A stretch of DNA of 64,000 nucleotides, taken from the NCBI RefSeq assembly GCF_000972845.2, contig NC_040017.1, forward strand, positions 24,141,606 through 24,205,605, in the 5' to 3' direction. This DNA comes from Larimichthys crocea (taxonomy: Eukaryota > Chordata > Actinopteri > Sciaenidae). Shown piece after piece: positions 28,919 through 39,600 of this stretch. Both the position numbers and the translations under genes were made by a program. Position 1 is the stretch's first letter, and each line of letters starts with the position of its first letter. The notes under the pieces were generated by a model, which saw only the letters and a program-made list of their open reading frames with translations, was not told where the DNA came from and did no database searches.

Positions 28919-29854
28919 CAAGCCCAGACAGGTTATACGCGGCTTCTTTTACATTTTAATGGAAAAGCTGGGAATGGCAGATAAAGCCATTAATGGAAAA
29001 TGAAAAAACGTCGGCGCCTCCGCGACCTGAAACCAAAGAAGACGGATCCACAGCTGCCCTTTGGATCATCTCCGAGATATTAACAGACCACAACACACAC
29101 ACAGCTTTTATGATATGTTCACATTTATTGTGCAGTGACTTTTATATACATACATTTTATACACCTAATTTACATGAACAGAAATAAATTAATCTGCTAA
29201 TGTTCTTTAACTCGTCTGGCTTTAGTGTTTTTGCCACCGACTGGACACGGCAAAAGAAATATTTCCAAGTGACACATGAGTGACAAGGCAGTAACATGAG
29301 TCAACTAACTTTCATTAGTGTTATAACTTACACGTATAAAGAAGCAGTTGGTAAGAGTTTTTAGTGTTTGAGCACGTCTAAAATGTTAAAAACGTCTATA
29401 GGAACCTACGGAGAAAAGTTGGAGGAAGGCCAGTCGTCACAGAGAGGACCGACTCCATGACAGCTTTAGAATTGGAAATCTGTCACACGTCTCTGTGCTC
29501 ACTTTGAAATCCAAACATGGATTAGAGATTTTACAAGCACCAAACTTCTTTTTTCTGATTTCAGCTTTTTAAAAGAAAATATCCAAAAACAAAAGCTAGA
29601 AAGTTAAAAACAAGAAAAAAACAATTCGATGCTGATGGCAGGAAAACGAGACCTTTGTGCACCGGTTTATATTTCAATATTTAACAAAGTCTCACGTCAT
29701 GAAATCACCGTTTCATAAATATAAGCTGTATTTGTTTTGTCTGTACATTCGCTTGCACAATAATTTCCTCGTTATTTAATTGATACATTTGCTCTAAAAT
29801 AATCTTGTGGACTTATTTTCGTCTTTACGTCGTGGACCGAGGAGACAGCGTGGC

Positions 29855-29887
29855 CAAACAAACAAACAAACAAACAAACAAACAAAC
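29855..29887. repeat. (AAAC)n microsatellite
   Basis: About eight tandem AAAC units within non-coding sequence downstream of APBB1. Confidence 0.9.
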
Positions 29888-30498
29888 GCCCTGCAGGTCA
29901 ACAAATCTTACAAACTGCATCTTTAGTATTAGAGATGACTATTACTATTGTGCTACATACAGTATTGATCACTGACATACACACAAAGATAAAACACGAC
30001 TTGGCTAATTAGTGTTTTCTTTATAAAAAAGTAAATCTACCGAGCTAACCGTCTTAAATTGTACATTGTAGTGCGTGGAAACAATAAAAAATACATTAAC
30101 TGGAGAGGGGAAAAAAGAAAAGTGTAAACCATCGGAGAAATGATCTTGAGGTTTTCCCGTATACGCAAACCGTGGATTAACCCGCTCTGGTCTTTTTCAG
30201 TCTGAAGGAAGCGACAGGAAGTCTAACTCTCTACTGCTAAGCTTATGAGAAACACTGACACTAACTAGAGTGACATGCCTATGAAACACGAGACAACACA
30301 TCGACTCCAGCCTCCTCCCACCGCACGGAAACACAGAAAGAATTTACAGGATACATTTATGGGGGGTCTTAAGCGCTAAAACCGCTGCGAGCAGCAAAAA
30401 ACTCTAAGCTATCAAAAAACATGCAGCTCGTGGCGAGTTTCACCGTTCAGTAGCTGTTGGTGGTAAACGGCTGCGTGAACACCCAGAGTTTGTAGAGT

Positions 30499-31358
30499 TT
30501 TATTACTTTTATTTCTATCGCGCGAGAAAATGGCTCCGCTGTTCCCGTCAGCCTCGCACGCTCCGATCCAGCCAGCCGTCACGTCACCACGCCGTACAGG
30601 AACATCTGATTATTGCACACTAGCACTGAACTTGCAAATGTTCATGCAGAATGAATGAGGAACACACTACACTCAAATCAGTGGTTGCTCACTACGTGAC
30701 AGATGACCATACAGTTCTTTGGAAGACTAAAACACGTCGTGTTCGGGAGGGTCGGGTACACAGAACTACTTGGCACACTTAACCGAGCGCTTGTATTACA
30801 GCCTAAAAGGTGGAGAGAGGGCGAGAGAAGGGTGCGGTGATGTTTCTGTGACGACGACTGTGTTACAGTACCTTTGTTCAAGAGTAGAAAAAAGAGAGGA
30901 GCGTTAGAGATGAGAACTGCACCGAGGAGGAGGAGGAGAGAAACGTTTCTGTGAGAGAATCTAGCAACCACTTTTTTTTTTTCAAGCAAATTCTAGTGTC
31001 TGCATGTAAAATATATATATTACATCCATAAACCGACATTCATAGCATTGTTTCTGTTAAAACACAAAAATAGTTAAGACTCACAGAAAGAATCCCGCAG
31101 AGATGTCAGGCGGTTCAAACTTGTTGTACAAAGTAAAACGCCAAAATAAAAAAATCAAATCAATGTTTTGTTTTTTTCAGACGCATTTTCCCCAAAAAAC
31201 TACTCCACACACTAGACTAGTGACTAGACAAGTGAAACGGTCATAAGGCGAAACTGTGGCAGAAGGATGAGAGGAGGAGGAGGAGAAAGTGAGATTTGAA
31301 GGGGGGCTGTGGTGATGGACCTTGTGTTTAATGGACTGTGGATCATCTTCACTCCAGC
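30499..31358 (-). other. APBB1: Probable APBB1 3' UTR
   Basis: The stretch follows the APBB1 stop codon with no further coding frame. On the minus strand two AATAAA hexamers lie at 30513-30508 and 30504-30499 and could serve as the polyadenylation signal, giving a 3' UTR of about 0.85 kb. The end point is not proven; other A/T-rich hexamers lie further downstream, for example near 29120. Confidence 0.4.
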
Positions 31359-32886
31359 TCATGGGGATTGAGAGCCTGACCTGTAGCTCTTAAAGCTGCC
31401 CAGCAGACTCTGCACCCCCTTCTTGACCCGCCGAGCCACAGAGTCAGCAGGAGGAGTGGGCAGGCAGGAGGCGAGGCCGGGTGGACGCGCGTCCAAACAT
31501 TTCTGGTAGCGAAGCTGTAGAGACAAAAACACACAGACAGCATGAACGGTGGATTACTTTCGCCAAATTAACTTTAAAACTTGACGGAGCTGAAATCTAT
31601 CTTCTGTGTTTGTTGGTGACTCACCATGCAGGCAGCCTGCACGGCCTCGCTCAGACTGGCAGCGTTGGGCTCGCACCAGAACATGTGACAGGTGAAATCT
31701 CGGGGCCCCTCCGCCATGATGAAAGCGAAGGTGTGGACGTCCTTCCCCACGCCCATGAACGACAGGAAGCGCACCCTGCACTCTGACAGCACCGCCTCAT
31801 TCTGGAGCCAGAGGCAGAGAGGACACGGTTACGTCTTGTTACATTTATCAGACTGATTTTACTTATGTCAACGTAATCTGACGTCACCCTCCCCGAGTCC
31901 ACGCCGTGTGCTGTTACCTGTTTTGAAAGTATCGTGAGGGTGGCTGGTGCGACATTCACAGAGACAGGAGTCCACTCGTTTCTATCTTTGCCATTCACTG
32001 CCGCCTCCAGTGCATCATTGATTATATCCATACCTGGAGGAGGAGAAGAATCCATCAAACTTTAACAACAGAGCCGCAGAGGGCACAAAAAGTACACAAA
32101 CAGATGACGTGTTTAGAAAGTTTCATATATTTTAAAGTGTTTTCTCACCGACTGGTTTTGCCACAGCCTCACAGCCAAGGTAATAAACATGGAAGTGCTG
32201 GAAGAGTTCATTTTTGGGAGCAGGAAACTCTGTAAAAAAAATTATAAAAAAAAGGAGGAAACGTCAGTTTCCACATTTTGAATTATGAGGATATTCAAAG
32301 TGTCTTCAAGCTGCTCTGCTTCACCTTCCACGGGGATGACCACGGGGTTACCCGGGTCAGAGTTGAGCCTGCTCACGCCCGGCTTGCTCGCCTTTCTCTT
32401 CATCATTATCTAAAAGTCAAGAGACGAAATGATGTCACCCGTGGCAGACCATGAACCAAGACGCTGCAGTGAATTCATGATGAAGCCAAATTAAATGCAG
32501 TGGTGTCTGACCTTTGAGCACATCTCATGTAAACTGGTGGCGATGTTCTTGGCAGGTGAGTCGCAGCGGAAAACGTGACACTTGAGAACCTGAGTCAGGT
32601 CGTCCCGAGCCACATAGGCGAAGTCCCTGCAGGTCAATCAGTCACATGTCGAGTCATTAATACAGCATCAATGTGAGACACACTCTGAACAAATATACGC
32701 TTAAATACACACAAACAGACACACGAAACAAAACTTCATATAATATTTAAATTATACCTTTCCCTGTTCATGACGCAGCATGAAAAGAAAAAAACATGGC
32801 TGTTAGAGTTCAGTGAGACAAGAAGCAGGCGGTTATCTTTGTCTGCAGGGTTCTTAACTGTCCAGCAGAGGGCAGCAGTGTACCAT

Positions 32887-32927
<41 letters not shown>

Positions 32928-35900
32928 CAGTGCAGCAGAGTACTTGTCATGACAGATTTCTTAAGGAATGCCAAACATCATGACTGCAGGAGGAGTTAAC
33001 CTCTAAATGCAGACTCAGCAGAACACTGAAACGAGTGAATCAATAAAAAAGTTGAGCAAACTTTTGACTGCAACTAAATTGACCATAATGCACCAACTGC
33101 GAGAAAAATTTTGATGAATCAAATACAACCGGCCGCTTTAAACCGTGGTTTGTTTAAAGCAAATTAAAAAAGTTAACATAAATAAATTATTTGTAGTCCC
33201 ATTGTCGCTATGGTTACTGACCTGCCGTTGTCCCTGCCAACACCCCAAACACGGATGCTGCCGATCGGCTGAGCATGAAGCAGAGTCTGGCCCAGCGGGT
33301 CGATCAGGTTCATGTTGTCATTCTTCAGGACCATCAGCATGTCCTTACCCTGTCACGACACACACGCACACAGTGTATGAGATACTGGAGATGACAGGAA
33401 CTGTAAACAAAGTGTGTGCAGTGAAAATCCGCTCACCTCTCCCCAGATACCAGCGGTGTCATGAAGGTTGTGTTTGTGATAAGACAGCTGCCTGATGCAG
33501 TTGTTGACGGCGATGCTGCTCTTTCCGGGCGCCATGTCCTCCTCGGACATCTCGACCCAGCCCAGAGAGCGCACTGCAAAACACTGACGGTACAAACATG
33601 TGGCGCGTTAGCACAAAACAGGATGCCTGCTTGGCTACAGACATTGATCTGTGTGTCAACATTTAAATGTGTATTTCAGCTAAACAGTTTTCAGTCTTTC
33701 ATCTCAAGAGCAATGACCTTCACACGAGTTTACATTTGAATATTTTGGAGAAATCCAGCATGAAACACTGCCTTACTTTAGTTTCTAAGTCTGTGCACAG
33801 CGGAGCGAGCTTCTCTTCTTCCTCAGACTGGGCACAATTGTAACTGCGATGACAGAGAGAGAAAAATCGAGTGAGCAACAGAAATAGAAGAAACATACTA
33901 AATAATAACTAATAAAAAAGTTTGAACTTCACGTACTTCAGGTTGATGGATGCATAGCGTAGAGTGGCTCCTTCAAACTCCTTCAGACTTTGATCAGATG
34001 CGACCTCTCCCTCCTCCTGAAGATACAGACGAGAAAACTGGTCAGCTTATTTTAGCTGGAGGACGTTAACTTGGACGACAACGTCGTCTCGACCATGAGC
34101 TGAGAGAATATGCTCAGAAAAATAACTCATCTCTGTGTATTTACTCTGACTTACCCTCCACAGTTCGCCTTCACCGGCTCCTTCATCGGTGCTGGAGAGC
34201 TGAGCCCAGGATTCCTGTCGGATACAACACAACATATTTAGTCTCCACACAGTCGCGTGTCGTCGCCTCCATCGAAGCAAAATGCAGGTTAGATCTCACC
34301 TCGGGCTCCTCACAGGGTGTAGTCTCCAGGGACATGGTCGAGGACATCATGGAGTCGCCGACTTTACCCAGGGGTGAAGGAGGCTCCCACTGGGTGGTGC
34401 CTGTTGGGATGTGCCAGTAGTATGTGCCTGACGTATCTCGCACCCTCATCCATCCTGAGGGCAGGTCTGTGTCCGTCTCAAAGGCACTGGAGTCCCAGAA
34501 GGACTCTGAAAGGCAGAAGGAGAAACACGGCTACAAATTAAAGTCTGTCAGTAAAATGTGCGTAAAGGGATAATGGCTGCTCTATCTTTATGAACAATAA
34601 TCAATAACCACATTATATTTGTTGTTTCTATTCATCTCTGAGTGTTTTGACCTTTCCTGTTATCAGTTTACTGATGAGAAATACAGACGAGGCTGTTGAA
34701 CTTCCACTTCACTTCTTCCTCAGGTAAAAGGTGACAAAGCATCTGGTGTCGCTTCACCTCAGACTTAAACAATACTTTGCTACATTCAACTACTACACAT
34801 CTCTACACACTACTTTAATATTACTGAATACTGATTACAAAAAAGGGAAAAGTTTTTGTGCAGTGTGTGGGATACAGATCAATACAATAATGACATATTA
34901 ATTAGAAAACATTACAGACTTAGCCTTGATTAGTTTGGAGATGTGTGGGTGAAACAGAGGGCCTGTGATCAATACATTATTAGAAAAACTATTTGCATAC
35001 TAAAAGCCAAAACAACGTGAAAGTCTTTAATGTGAAAGAAACGAGACACAGAGTACAGTCGATCTTCCATGCCGGCCTATATTTGTAACTTTAACCCAAC
35101 AAACTTACCGTTTATAAACATTTATAACACTCGACTATTCATACGCAGATGTGCAGCATCTGTCAGCACTTACAGCTGCTCCTGCAAAGGCGTATCTGAT
35201 ATTAACACAACTTTACTGTTCATACACCTGCCTCCGTTTATGAGTGCTAATAAAGACTTATTTCTGCTTTTGAAAGGTCCGTTACAGTGTTATTATCTTT
35301 TTAAAGCATGTATTCACCATGTCTTCTGCATCTATGATGTTGTGTTGTTTGGTGCAGCATGTTTAATGTCGTGGTCTAACTCTTGTTTACCTCTGTTGCC
35401 GTTAGGAGAGCTGTCGGCCGTGTTGTCCTGAGACAGAGCGGGCCAGCTGGTCTCTTCATCGTTGGGCGTCCCGTTCATGTTGGAGAACAGGAGGCAGGCG
35501 TTCCTCCCCACCACGCCGCCCTCCCTCCCCTGTTGTTGCGGCCCTCCACCCGAGGTCTCCTCATCATCATCATCGTCCTCCGATGTCTTCTCCTTCTCTT
35601 TGCCGCCCTCTTCTCTCTCTTTATCCTTCTCCTCTGTGGACTCCAGTGTGTCGGTGATGAGCAGCGGCTCGTTCAGGATGTTCTTGGACTCCTCCTGACT
35701 GAGACCGGGGGTCATTGCTATTTTGGGAGACTTGTTCTGCTCCTCGTTCCCCTGCTGTTCTTCCTGAGTGGTGGTCTGACGTGGTGGGAAGTCCTCCTTG
35801 TTCCCATTCTGGCTGATGTTGCAGTTGTGGTCCTGGTCCTGCTGGTTGTTCTCGGCCACTTTCCGCAGCTGGTTCCGGCCTTCTTTGACCCATTTGGCAT

Positions 35901-36021
35901 TGTTGCCGGTGGACTCCTGCTCGCACCAGTGGCTGCTGTCGTTCAGCTTGTTCTTCAGCTCTTCATCCTGTTTCTGCTTGTTCACAACATACGACATGTC
36001 TTCATCATCGTGGCCTCCCAT
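31359..36021 (-). CDS. APBB1: APBB1 (FE65), amyloid precursor protein-binding adaptor
   Basis: Cytoplasmic/nuclear adaptor whose second PTB domain binds the APP intracellular tail. It also takes part in transcription and neuronal motility (family knowledge). Coding exons, 5' to 3' on the minus strand: 36021-35391, 34505-34300, 34214-34155, 34016-33937, 33843-33777, 33583-33437, 33349-33222, 32626-32512, 32409-32325, 32229-32149, 32033-31918, 31801-31625, 31514-31359. All junctions are GT-AG and in phase, giving 682 residues (human 710). Residues 1-210 are acidic and diverged, including an EDDDDDEE run. The WW domain is about 223-254 with W229 and W250 and the YYW aromatic patch. PTB1 is about 345-475 and PTB2 about 507-640, containing 'HTFAFIM' and '[20 protein letters not shown]'. 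The C-terminus '[10 protein letters not shown]' fits APBB1 better than APBB2 or APBB3, and the ILK/RRP8 neighbours agree. The start is the first ATG (GCTACC-like context, MGGHDDED); the exon acceptor is just upstream at 36042. Confidence 0.96.
32758..32763 (-). other. APBB1: APBB1 6-nt microexon (Arg-Glu insertion in PTB1)
   Basis: On the minus strand the intron between exons 33349-33222 and 32626-32512 contains CAG|GGAAAG|GTATAA. Inserting GGAAAG after ...GGC AG and before GGAC keeps the frame and turns G-R-D into G-R-E-R-D. An Arg-Glu pair at exactly this point in PTB1 is the known neuron-specific mini-exon product of mammalian FE65. Just upstream lie a pyrimidine-rich tract and TGCTGC (plus-strand 32775-32780). 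UGC motifs there are typical of neuronal microexons regulated by SRRM4/nSR100. Inclusion gives 684 residues. Confidence 0.85.
32862..32875 (+). promoter_or_regulatory. CTCF-type motif in APBB1 intron
   Basis: CCAGCAGAGGGCAG matches the core CTCF consensus CCASYAGRKGGCRS at every position. It lies about 100 bp upstream (in the sense of the gene) of the microexon. Similar strings also occur inside fish repeats, so occupancy is uncertain. Confidence 0.45.
32891..32926. repeat. (CA)n microsatellite in APBB1 intron
   Basis: About 18 CA units in the same intron as the 6-nt microexon, between the microexon and the upstream exon. Confidence 0.95.
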
Positions 36022-36206
36022 GGTAACTTTCCATGTAAGTGCTGCGATGGAGGAGAGAGACTGGATTAGAGCTTCAGTATAAGAGTATTTGAAGAGTACA
36101 GAGGCTGTTGGCTATATAATACATTCAGAGGCGTTAATAACGTAAATATCAATAAAAATATTAAAGTTAAATCGAGTGTAAAGCATAAAAATAGCAACAT
36201 TTTAGC

Positions 36207-36281
36207 TGAAGTACGTTTCGCGTTCGCCATCACTCCTATTACTTTCACTGCTCTGCCTCAGCGAATGCGAAACGTACTTCA
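36207..36281. repeat. 21-bp inverted repeat in APBB1 first intron
   Basis: The arms at 36207-36227 (TGAAGTACGTTTCGCGTTCGC) and 36261-36281 are reverse complements except for one base, separated by 33 nt. They lie between the non-coding first exon and the first coding exon, in GC-richer sequence near the promoter. It could be a hairpin in the pre-mRNA, a regulatory palindrome, or a small transposon footprint. Confidence 0.8.
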
Positions 36282-36568
36282 CAGAAGCAGCTTCACCTTC
36301 CCATTTTAACCGACACGACCCTTTTTCCTCGAGCTCAATCTACAGTCTAAAGCTTCGTTTATCTTAAAATCCGCGTCTAGACGCAGCCTGCGTGCTGAAA
36401 CGTGTCGGTATTAGTCTGGAAATAACGGGCTCCGTCCGCCATCACCGCCGTCATCTTGGCTAGGCGGCTAACGTTAGCGGCTAAAGGTGGCTAACGGTTT
36501 CCAACTGACGCGAGCTCGCGCTTGGCTTTTATAATTTAATCGCGCTCGTGATGCGGAGTTAGACTCAC

Positions 36569-36720
36569 CTGCTCCACCTGAAACCTCCTGCTGTCACTAA
36601 TAAGCGGGACAGAAGCGGGTAGCTACATATTTCCCGGGAGTCGGTGGAGGCTTCGTGTGTGTCGGTGCTGTTTTCTCCGTCAGTGATGGAGGGCGAACTG
36701 CGTCACGGACTGACGTCACG
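36569..36720 (-). other. APBB1: APBB1 non-coding first exon and promoter
   Basis: A strong donor (GCAG|GTGAGT on the minus strand, exon edge 36569) fits the acceptor at 36042 just before the initiator ATG (CATCGCAG|CACTT). The surroundings (about 36300-36740) are relatively CpG-rich, as expected for a vertebrate promoter. The transcription start is not visible in sequence; 36720 is an estimate, bounded by the GACA array that begins at about 36749. Confidence 0.5.
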
Positions 36721-36748
36721 GCCGCAGCCCGCTGCTGCTGTCGCTCAG

Positions 36749-37000
36749 AGACAGAGACACAGACACAGACAGAGACAGAGACAGAGAGACACAGAGAGAG
36801 ACAGAGACAGAGAGACAGACAGAGAGAGAGACAGAGAGACACAGAGAGACACAGAGAGAGAGACACAGACAGACAGACAGACAGAGACACAGAGAGACAG
36901 AGACAGAGAGACAGACACAGACACAGAGACACAGACAGACAGAGAGACACAGAGACAGAGAGAGAGAGACAGACACAGAGACAGACAGAGAGACAGAAAC

Positions 37001-37031
<31 letters not shown>

Positions 37032-37034
37032 AAC

Positions 37035-37065
<31 letters not shown>

Positions 37066-37178
37066 GAGACAGACAGACAGACAGAGAGACAGACAGAGAG
37101 ACAGAGACAGACAGACAGAGAGACAGAAACAGAGAGACAGAGACAGACAGACAGAGAGACAGACAGAGAGACAGAGAG
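36749..37178. repeat. About 430-bp GACA/GAGA tetranucleotide array
   Basis: An almost pure mix of AGAC and AGAG units on the plus strand, lying directly upstream of the APBB1 promoter. Because neither unit makes stop codons, several frames on both strands stay open for more than 100 codons, giving Arg/Asp/Gln/Thr-rich or Ser/Leu/Cys/Val-rich pseudo-proteins that are not genes. Confidence 0.97.
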
Positions 37179-37209
37179 CAGCTGATGTGTCTGTTTCTGG
37201 ACATATTCA

Positions 37210-38379
37210 ACTTTCAGCTTAAATAATAATAAACTCTGTAAACTTTATTTATTGATTATTTATTTATATATTATAATTATATATATTTATTTTTTATTTA
37301 TATATAATAACTTTCATGCAAGAGCTGCAGCCCAGAGTGCTCCACAGAGCAGAATAAAGACAGTTATTCAGGCAACACAACAGTTAAAGCATAAAAAAAA
37401 GAATTAAAATAAAAAAGCATAAAACTACAACAATAAAACATTGAAAAAAATTAAAATATGGTAAAAAAAAAAAGCACAATTTAAAACCAAAATACGTGCT
37501 TTCATTTAACTGTGCAACTTATTTTAACAAAACATCATGAATATGATGTTTTTCTGGATTCTTTAGTCCTCTGTGACAGTAAACTGATTATTTTTGTCCT
37601 TTAGGAAACAGTGATCAACATTTTTCTGTTCATTGTTTGGATGGAGTGAACACATTTAATTCACCTGTAACTTTCAGCTTACATAATAATAAACTCAGCT
37701 TTATTTATATAGTACCTTTCATGCAAGGGGGTGCTTCACAGAGAAGAATAAAGACAGTTATTCAGGCAACACAACAGTTGCATTAAAAACTAAGAATTAA
37801 AAATAAAAAGCATAAAACTACAACAATAAAACTAATTTGAAAAAGTAAAAGTAAAACATACATGGTAAAAAAAAAGAAGCACAATTTAAGAATCAAATCA
37901 AATCAGATTTTATTTGTATAGCCCAAAGTCACAAAGTACATTTGCCTCTGAGGGCTTTACAATCTGTACAGGAGTGACACCCTCTTTCCTTAGACCCTCG
38001 GTTCGAGTGAGGAAAAACTTGCCCACAAAAAACTTTTAACAGGGAAAAAAGGTGGAAGAAACCTCAGGAAGAGCCACAGAGGAGGGATCCCTCATGTACA
38101 GAACAAATCAACAGCAGTTGCATAAAAATTAAAACCAAAATAATGTGCTTTAATTGTATACAAAACATAAAAATTAAAACCAAAATAATGTGCTTTAATT
38201 GTATACAAAACATCATTTATATGATGTTTTTCTGGATTCTTTAGTCCTCTGTGACAGTAAACGGATTATTTTTGTCCTTTAGGAAACAGTGATCAACATT
38301 TTTCTGTTCATTTTGTCCTTTAGGAAACAGTGATCAACATTTTTCTGTTCATTGTTTGCATAGGGTGAACACATTTAAC
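37210..38379 (+). repeat. Tandem duplication with nested insertion
   Basis: Unit 1 (37210-37660) and unit 2 (37670-38379) share 'CTTTCAGCTTA', 'TTTCATGCAAG', 'GACAGTTATTCAGGCAACAC', 'GGATTCTTTAGTCCTCTGTG' and 'CAGTGATCAACATTTTTCTG'. Unit 2 is longer because a repeat sits inside it (37896-38113) and because it holds two secondary tandem copies: a perfect 45-bp unit (38121-38165 and 38166-38210) and a 41-bp unit (38269-38309 and 38310-38350). Unit 1 opens with a fragment resembling a teleost 'TTTATTTATATAGTACCTTTC' repeat. Confidence 0.85.
37896..38113 (+). mobile_element. Interspersed repeat (copy A)
   Basis: Contains 'CAGATTTTATTTGTATAGCC', 'AGTACATTTGCCTC', 'CTTAGACCCTCGGTTCGAGT' and 'AGAGCCACAGAGGAGGGATC'. 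The same element occurs at 57884-58130. It interrupts the duplicated unit described at 37210-38379, so it inserted after the duplication. The family name is not asserted; it has no coding part. Confidence 0.75.
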
Positions 38380-38386
38380 ACTGTGG

Positions 38387-39600
38387 GGTTATGTAAGAAT
38401 TTGTGTGTTTGCTCTTGAGTCACTGTGGTAGATGGAGAGGTCACTTCCCGGTGTAGCAAGGTGTGGCTGAGGTTTAGTCACATTTGCCCTGTATTTGCTT
38501 ATTTGCTTGTGTGCCTTATTTGGTTACCTCATGTGCCATTTAGTCAGGTAGGTAGCACCCTTTTAGTCACTGTCCTGCTGAGCATGGTTACAAATTGCTG
38601 GTCACTTTTGTAGGCCTGGTTATTAAATCACTGGCTTGTATTTTGAGTAACTAAAAACCCACTCTTCAACTATAACCCCTGTTTCCTCATTATTATGGAG
38701 GAAGAAGTGGAGAAAGGAAAGTAGAGCCTGCAAGCATTGCCCCAGAGAGGCAAATGAGGTGAAGAGGAAGAGACTGGAGCTGAGGGTTTGGAGCTGTCTG
38801 ATCTTGTTCTTCAGGCTCATACGGAGCAGCAGGAGGCCAGACAAGCAGAATGAGCTAAATGCCAGACAAGAACAGCATTTTAATCAGTTTCAGCTTTTAC
38901 AGTTAGAACAGGCCCAAACAGACAAATCAAAACACAATTCAGATCTTCAGTCAGCAGACTCTGATCCATCAGATTTAGAAGATGTACACCATCCTCAGCC
39001 CAGGCTGATCTAATTACCATACCAGTTTGGAGAAATGTAACATTGTGAGCTGTAACATGCTGGTGGCATAAATCAGATTAAGTATTTTTTTCCCCACTTA
39101 ATTAAAGTGCTAACTGGCAAACCTAGAGCTGCATACGCCATTCTGTCCAAATAACATGAACCTGAGGAAACAAAATATTGATTTAAATATTTTTTATTTT
39201 GTCTGATTGTTCATTTATCTTGCTGCTTATTTGGCCTTTAATTACTTTTTTTTTTATATTGTCATGTTTCTTAATTAGTTCCTGACCTACAGACAAGAGT
39301 CCACTCTGTAGTTCAACCCTAATGAGAGCCCAAAGGAGTTGTACGGAAGGTTCAGGAGCTTCATGATGAAAAAAGTTTTTTGGGTTTTTTTTTTAAAGAA
39401 AATTAGCTGCTGGAAAATATTCAAATGAAGTATTCATGCCTGACCCCTTTATGCCTAAAGGTCGCACAGAGCTCCCTAATAAAATGATTCAGTTGTTATT
39501 GAATGTTGCCGTTAGTGATTTGCAGGACCAGTTACAGCTAACAATTCTTTTATATTTCCAGAAATCATTTATGCCTTTGGCCTCATATTGATGTTAATTC
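38387..39600 (+). other. Unassigned, possibly transposon-derived segment
   Basis: An open frame at 38759-39013 encodes an Arg-, Gln- and Asp-rich peptide. A second stop-free stretch at about 39430-39590 contains 'LPNKMIQLLLN'. The sequence before them ('TGTGGGGTTATG' to 'ATTAAATCACTGG') has a weak LTR-like look. I recognise no domain, and splice sites are not convincing. It is most likely a decayed mobile element, but this is weakly supported. Confidence 0.2.

Larger units (their letters stand above)
14181..30498. other. Gene-free stretch with scattered repeats
   Basis: No exon can be supported over about 16 kb. Repeats inside it are listed separately (15424-15446, 17610-17660, 21430-21810, 24399-24600, 27692-27738, 29855-29887). 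Long non-repetitive segments, for example 20470-20640, 26530-26700 and 28640-28960, are rich in short motifs such as an octamer palindrome at 28907-28918 and might be conserved non-coding elements. Nothing in the sequence alone proves this. Confidence 0.45.

Noticed and set aside
35383..36069. 228-codon plus-strand frame rich in Leu, Val and Phe
   Set aside because: It is the antisense shadow of the first coding exon of APBB1, whose minus-strand frame has a start, splice sites and matching downstream exons.
36644..37222. Very long open frames (up to 192 codons) on both strands
   Set aside because: They are by-products of the GACA/GAGA array, which has no stop codons in most frames. The composition is pure repeat.
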